Part shown: positions 62,002-64,000 of the stretch, one piece after another | Layout: each line of letters opens with the position of its first letter | Numbering within the stretch: the stretch's first letter is position 1 | NCBI GenBank assembly: GCA_965199165.1 | Contig: OZ240681.1 | Coordinates: forward strand, 2,976,001-3,040,000 | From: LMUY01 sp965199165 | Lineage (GTDB): Bacteria > Pseudomonadota > Alphaproteobacteria > Acetobacterales > Acetobacteraceae | Direction of reading: 5' to 3' | Length of the DNA: 64,000 bases | Translations under genes and position numbers: made by a program | Notes under the pieces: generated by a model | Database searches by the model: none | Told to the model about the DNA's origin: nothing | Seen by the model: only the letters and a program-made list of their open reading frames with translations

Positions 62002-63549
62002 ATGCTCCGCGGCATCCTCACCGTCGGCGGCTGGACCATGGCGTCCCGCCTGCTCGGCTTCGCGCGCGATATGCTGATCGCGGCCCTGGCGGGCACTGGC
62101 GGGATCGCGGACGCATTCTTCGTCGCGAACAAATTGCCGAACATGTTCCGCCGCTTGTTTGGGGAGGGCGCATTCAACGCGGCCTTCGTGCCGGAGTTCA
62201 CCGGCTTGCTCGCGACCGAAGGGCACCTGGCGGCCAAGAGTTTCGCGCAGCAGGCGATCAGCGTGCTGGCGTTCTGGCTGCTGGGGCTGACGGTGCTGGG
62301 CGAAGCCTTCATGCCCGCGATCATGCACGTGCTGGCGCCGGGCTTCACGGAGGAGCCGGGCAAGTTCCAGCTCGCCGTCGACCTGGCGCGCATCACCTTC
62401 CCCTACCTTGTCCTGATCTGCCTGTCCGCCCTGCTCTCGGGCGTGCTGAATGGGCTGGACCGCTTCGCCGCCGCCGCCGCGGCGCCGATGCTGTACAACC
62501 TGTGTTCGATCGCGGCGATGCTGCTGCTGACGCGTTTCGTGCCGACGGTGGGCCATGCCCTGGCCTGGGGCGTGTCCGTCGCGGGCGTGGCGCAGTTGGC
62601 GCTGCTGGTCTGGGCCACCCGGCGCGCCGGCATGCCGATGACCATCCCGCGGCCGCGCCTGACGCCGGCGATGCGCATCCTGCTGCGCCGCATGGGGCCG
62701 GGCCTGATCGGCGCCTCGGCCATGCAGCTCAACCAGGTGGTCGACGTGATCGTGGGCAGCCTGCTGCCGCCGGGCGCGATCTCCCTCCTTTACTATGCGG
62801 ACCGGGTGAACCAGTTGCCGCTCGGCACGATCGGCGCTGCGGTCGGCACGGCGCTGCTGCCGCTGCTGTCGCGCCAGGTCCGCGGGCCGGACCCGCAGGC
62901 GGCGGTCGGCACGCTCAACCGCGCGCTCGAGTTCGCTCTGGTGCTGACGGTCCCGGCGGCGCTGGCGCTGATCGTGTCGGGCTACCCCATCCTGGCGGTG
63001 CTGTTCGAGCGCGGCGCCTTCACTCTGGATGCGGCGCGGCTGTCCGCCCAGTCGCTGGCGGCCTACGCGCTGGGGCTGCCGTTCTTCGTGCTGGTGAAGG
63101 TCCTGGCGCCGGCGTTCTTCGCCCGCGGGGATACGGCCACGCCCGTGCGGATCGGCATGGTCACGCTGGTGCTGAACTTCGCGTTGAACCTGGCGCTGAT
63201 GATCCCGCTGCAGCATGTCGGCCCCGCCTTGGCCACCAGCCTGGCCGCGATCTTCAACGTGGGCGCGTTGACGCTGATGCTGTACCGGCGGCGGTTCCTG
63301 GTCGCCGATGCCAGGCTGCGGCAGCGGCTGCCGCGGATCGGCCTGGCGGCGGTGGCGATGGCGGCGACGCTGTGGCTGGTGCAGCGGGACCTGTTCGACC
63401 CGGCGGCCATGTCCCGCGGGGTGCGCTGGGTCGCCTTGGCTGCCCTGGTGGGCGGCGGCTGTGCGGTCTACGGCATTGCCGGCCTGGCACTGGGGGCGTT
63501 CGACGCGCGCGAGGTCGTGGGGCGGTTCCGCCGGCGCCGCCCTGCGTGA
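62002..63549 (+). CDS. murJ: Lipid II flippase MurJ
   Basis: 515-residue polytopic membrane protein (13-14 helices) that flips lipid II for peptidoglycan synthesis. The N-terminus is typical: MASRLLGFARDMLIAALAG...GIADAFFVANKLPNMFRRLFGEGAFNAAFVPEF. Further landmarks: FPYLVLICLSALLSGVLNGLDRFAAAAAAP and LFERGAFTLDAARLSAQSLAAYALGLPFFVLVKVLAPAFFARGDTATPVRIG. ATG at 62002. It is followed by a 118-base gap with no visible signal. Confidence 0.97.
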   Translation: MLRGILTVGGWTMASRLLGFARDMLIAALAGTGGIADAFFVANKLPNMFRRLFGEGAFNAAFVPEFTGLLATEGHLAAKSFAQQAISVLAFWLLGLTVLGEAFMPAIMHVLAPGFTEEPGKFQLAVDLARITFPYLVLICLSALLSGVLNGLDRFAAAAAAPMLYNLCSIAAMLLLTRFVPTVGHALAWGVSVAGVAQLALLVWATRRAGMPMTIPRPRLTPAMRILLRRMGPGLIGASAMQLNQVVDVIVGSLLPPGAISLLYYADRVNQLPLGTIGAAVGTALLPLLSRQVRGPDPQAAVGTLNRALEFALVLTVPAALALIVSGYPILAVLFERGAFTLDAARLSAQSLAAYALGLPFFVLVKVLAPAFFARGDTATPVRIGMVTLVLNFALNLALMIPLQHVGPALATSLAAIFNVGALTLMLYRRRFLVADARLRQRLPRIGLAAVAMAATLWLVQRDLFDPAAMSRGVRWVALAALVGGGCAVYGIAGLALGAFDAREVVGRFRRRRPA

Positions 63550-63667
63550 CGCTGCCAGCGCGCTTTGCTGCACCGCACGCCTGTTTTTTGCAATGATCGG
63601 CCGGGCGCGCGCATGGTGGGCCGACTGGGGCGACAGACTCCCAGCGTAAGAACCGAGGAGCCGAGCT

Positions 63668-64000
63668 ATGACCGTTGCAGCCATCCTGCGGCACAAGAGC
63701 GCCGAGACGATCACCATCGCGCCTGAGACCCTGCTGGTCGACGTGGCGACCCTGCTGTCCCGGCATCGCATCGGCGCCGTTCCCGTGATGGAGGGCGACG
63801 AGCTCGCCGGCATCCTCAGCGAGCGCGACCTGGTGCACTGCCTGGCCCGGCACGGCGCGCACGCGCTGGACCTCACGGCGGCGCAGGCGATGACGCGGGC
63901 GGTGCAGACCGTCCAACCGGAGACGACCGTGGTCGAGGCGATGGCGGCGATGACGGCCGGGCGGTTCCGCCACATGCCCGTGCTGGTGGACGGCCGCATG
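63668..64000 (+). CDS. CBS-domain protein, 3' end outside window
   Basis: Truncated by the window edge after 111 codons. Two CBS motifs are visible: residues 1-60 (VAAILRHKSAETITIAPETLLVDVATLLSRHRIGAVPVMEGDELAGILSERDLV) and 70-111 (AAQAMTRAVQTVQPETTVVEAMAAMTAGRFRHMPVLVDGR). Such stand-alone CBS pairs are adenosine-nucleotide sensors of unknown partner. The ATG at 63668 has GAGGAG eight bases upstream. Confidence 0.9.
   Translation, partial: MTVAAILRHKSAETITIAPETLLVDVATLLSRHRIGAVPVMEGDELAGILSERDLVHCLARHGAHALDLTAAQAMTRAVQTVQPETTVVEAMAAMTAGRFRHMPVLVDGRM

Overview
The window is a GC-rich (roughly 70%), densely packed chromosomal stretch of an alphaproteobacterium. The layout (glnB-glnA behind a sigma-54-type promoter, a pdhA-pdhB-pdhC-lpd operon with a lipoyl domain fused to E1-beta, many solute-importer operons) and the frequent GTG starts and ATGA/GTGA overlaps fit Rhodospirillales, most probably Acetobacteraceae. 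This placement is inferred from gene content and composition, not from a search.

Region 1 (1-6310, + strand): an aromatic/quinate-type catabolic operon. It holds protocatechuate 3,4-dioxygenase (pcaH, cut by the window edge, and pcaG), a beta-keto acid cleavage enzyme (BKACE, DUF849) and a 3-dehydroshikimate dehydratase fused to an HPPD-like domain. Two coupled exported serine hydrolases follow. Region 2 (6373-12929, - strand): an EthD-family protein leading a dipeptide-type ABC importer whose two ATPases are fused, with a parDE toxin-antitoxin pair at its downstream end.

Region 3 (13036-25677): an acyl-CoA ligase, a thiolase-like protein without the nucleophilic cysteine and a DUF35 protein (+) converge on one long (-) transcription unit. 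That unit encodes a fumarylacetoacetate-hydrolase-family enzyme, a TRAP transporter and a branched-chain-type ABC transporter with a permease-ATPase fusion. A divergent GntR/FCD regulator, a small EthD protein and a DNA alkyltransferase follow on the + strand. Region 4 (26259-33210, -): a second, unfused Liv-type ABC importer, an amino-acid permease/binding-protein pair without an ATPase, and mobA.

Region 5 (33541-42172): core genes, namely tRNA-His, an aminotransferase, glnB-glnA, and the pyruvate dehydrogenase operon. Region 6 (42509-55535, -): another dipeptide-type importer (this time permease and ATPase fused) with two hydantoinase/oxoprolinase A+B pairs, suggesting import and ATP-dependent opening of cyclic amides. 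Region 7 (55638-64000): a phosphotransferase/kinase fusion, pdxH, lutB-lutC lactate-utilisation proteins without lutA, Smr and XRE proteins, a DUF6134-like secreted protein, murJ and a truncated CBS-domain protein.

A family of GC-rich palindromic intergenic repeats (core CCCTCTCCC...GGGAGAGGG followed by a GTGAGGGT-type flank) recurs at seven places, and in one case forms the C-terminal codons of a gene. The most interesting candidates are the protocatechuate/BKACE/QuiC operon, the ligase/cysteine-less thiolase/DUF35 trio (possible retro-aldolase), the joint TRAP+Liv+FAH operon, and the double hydantoinase locus.
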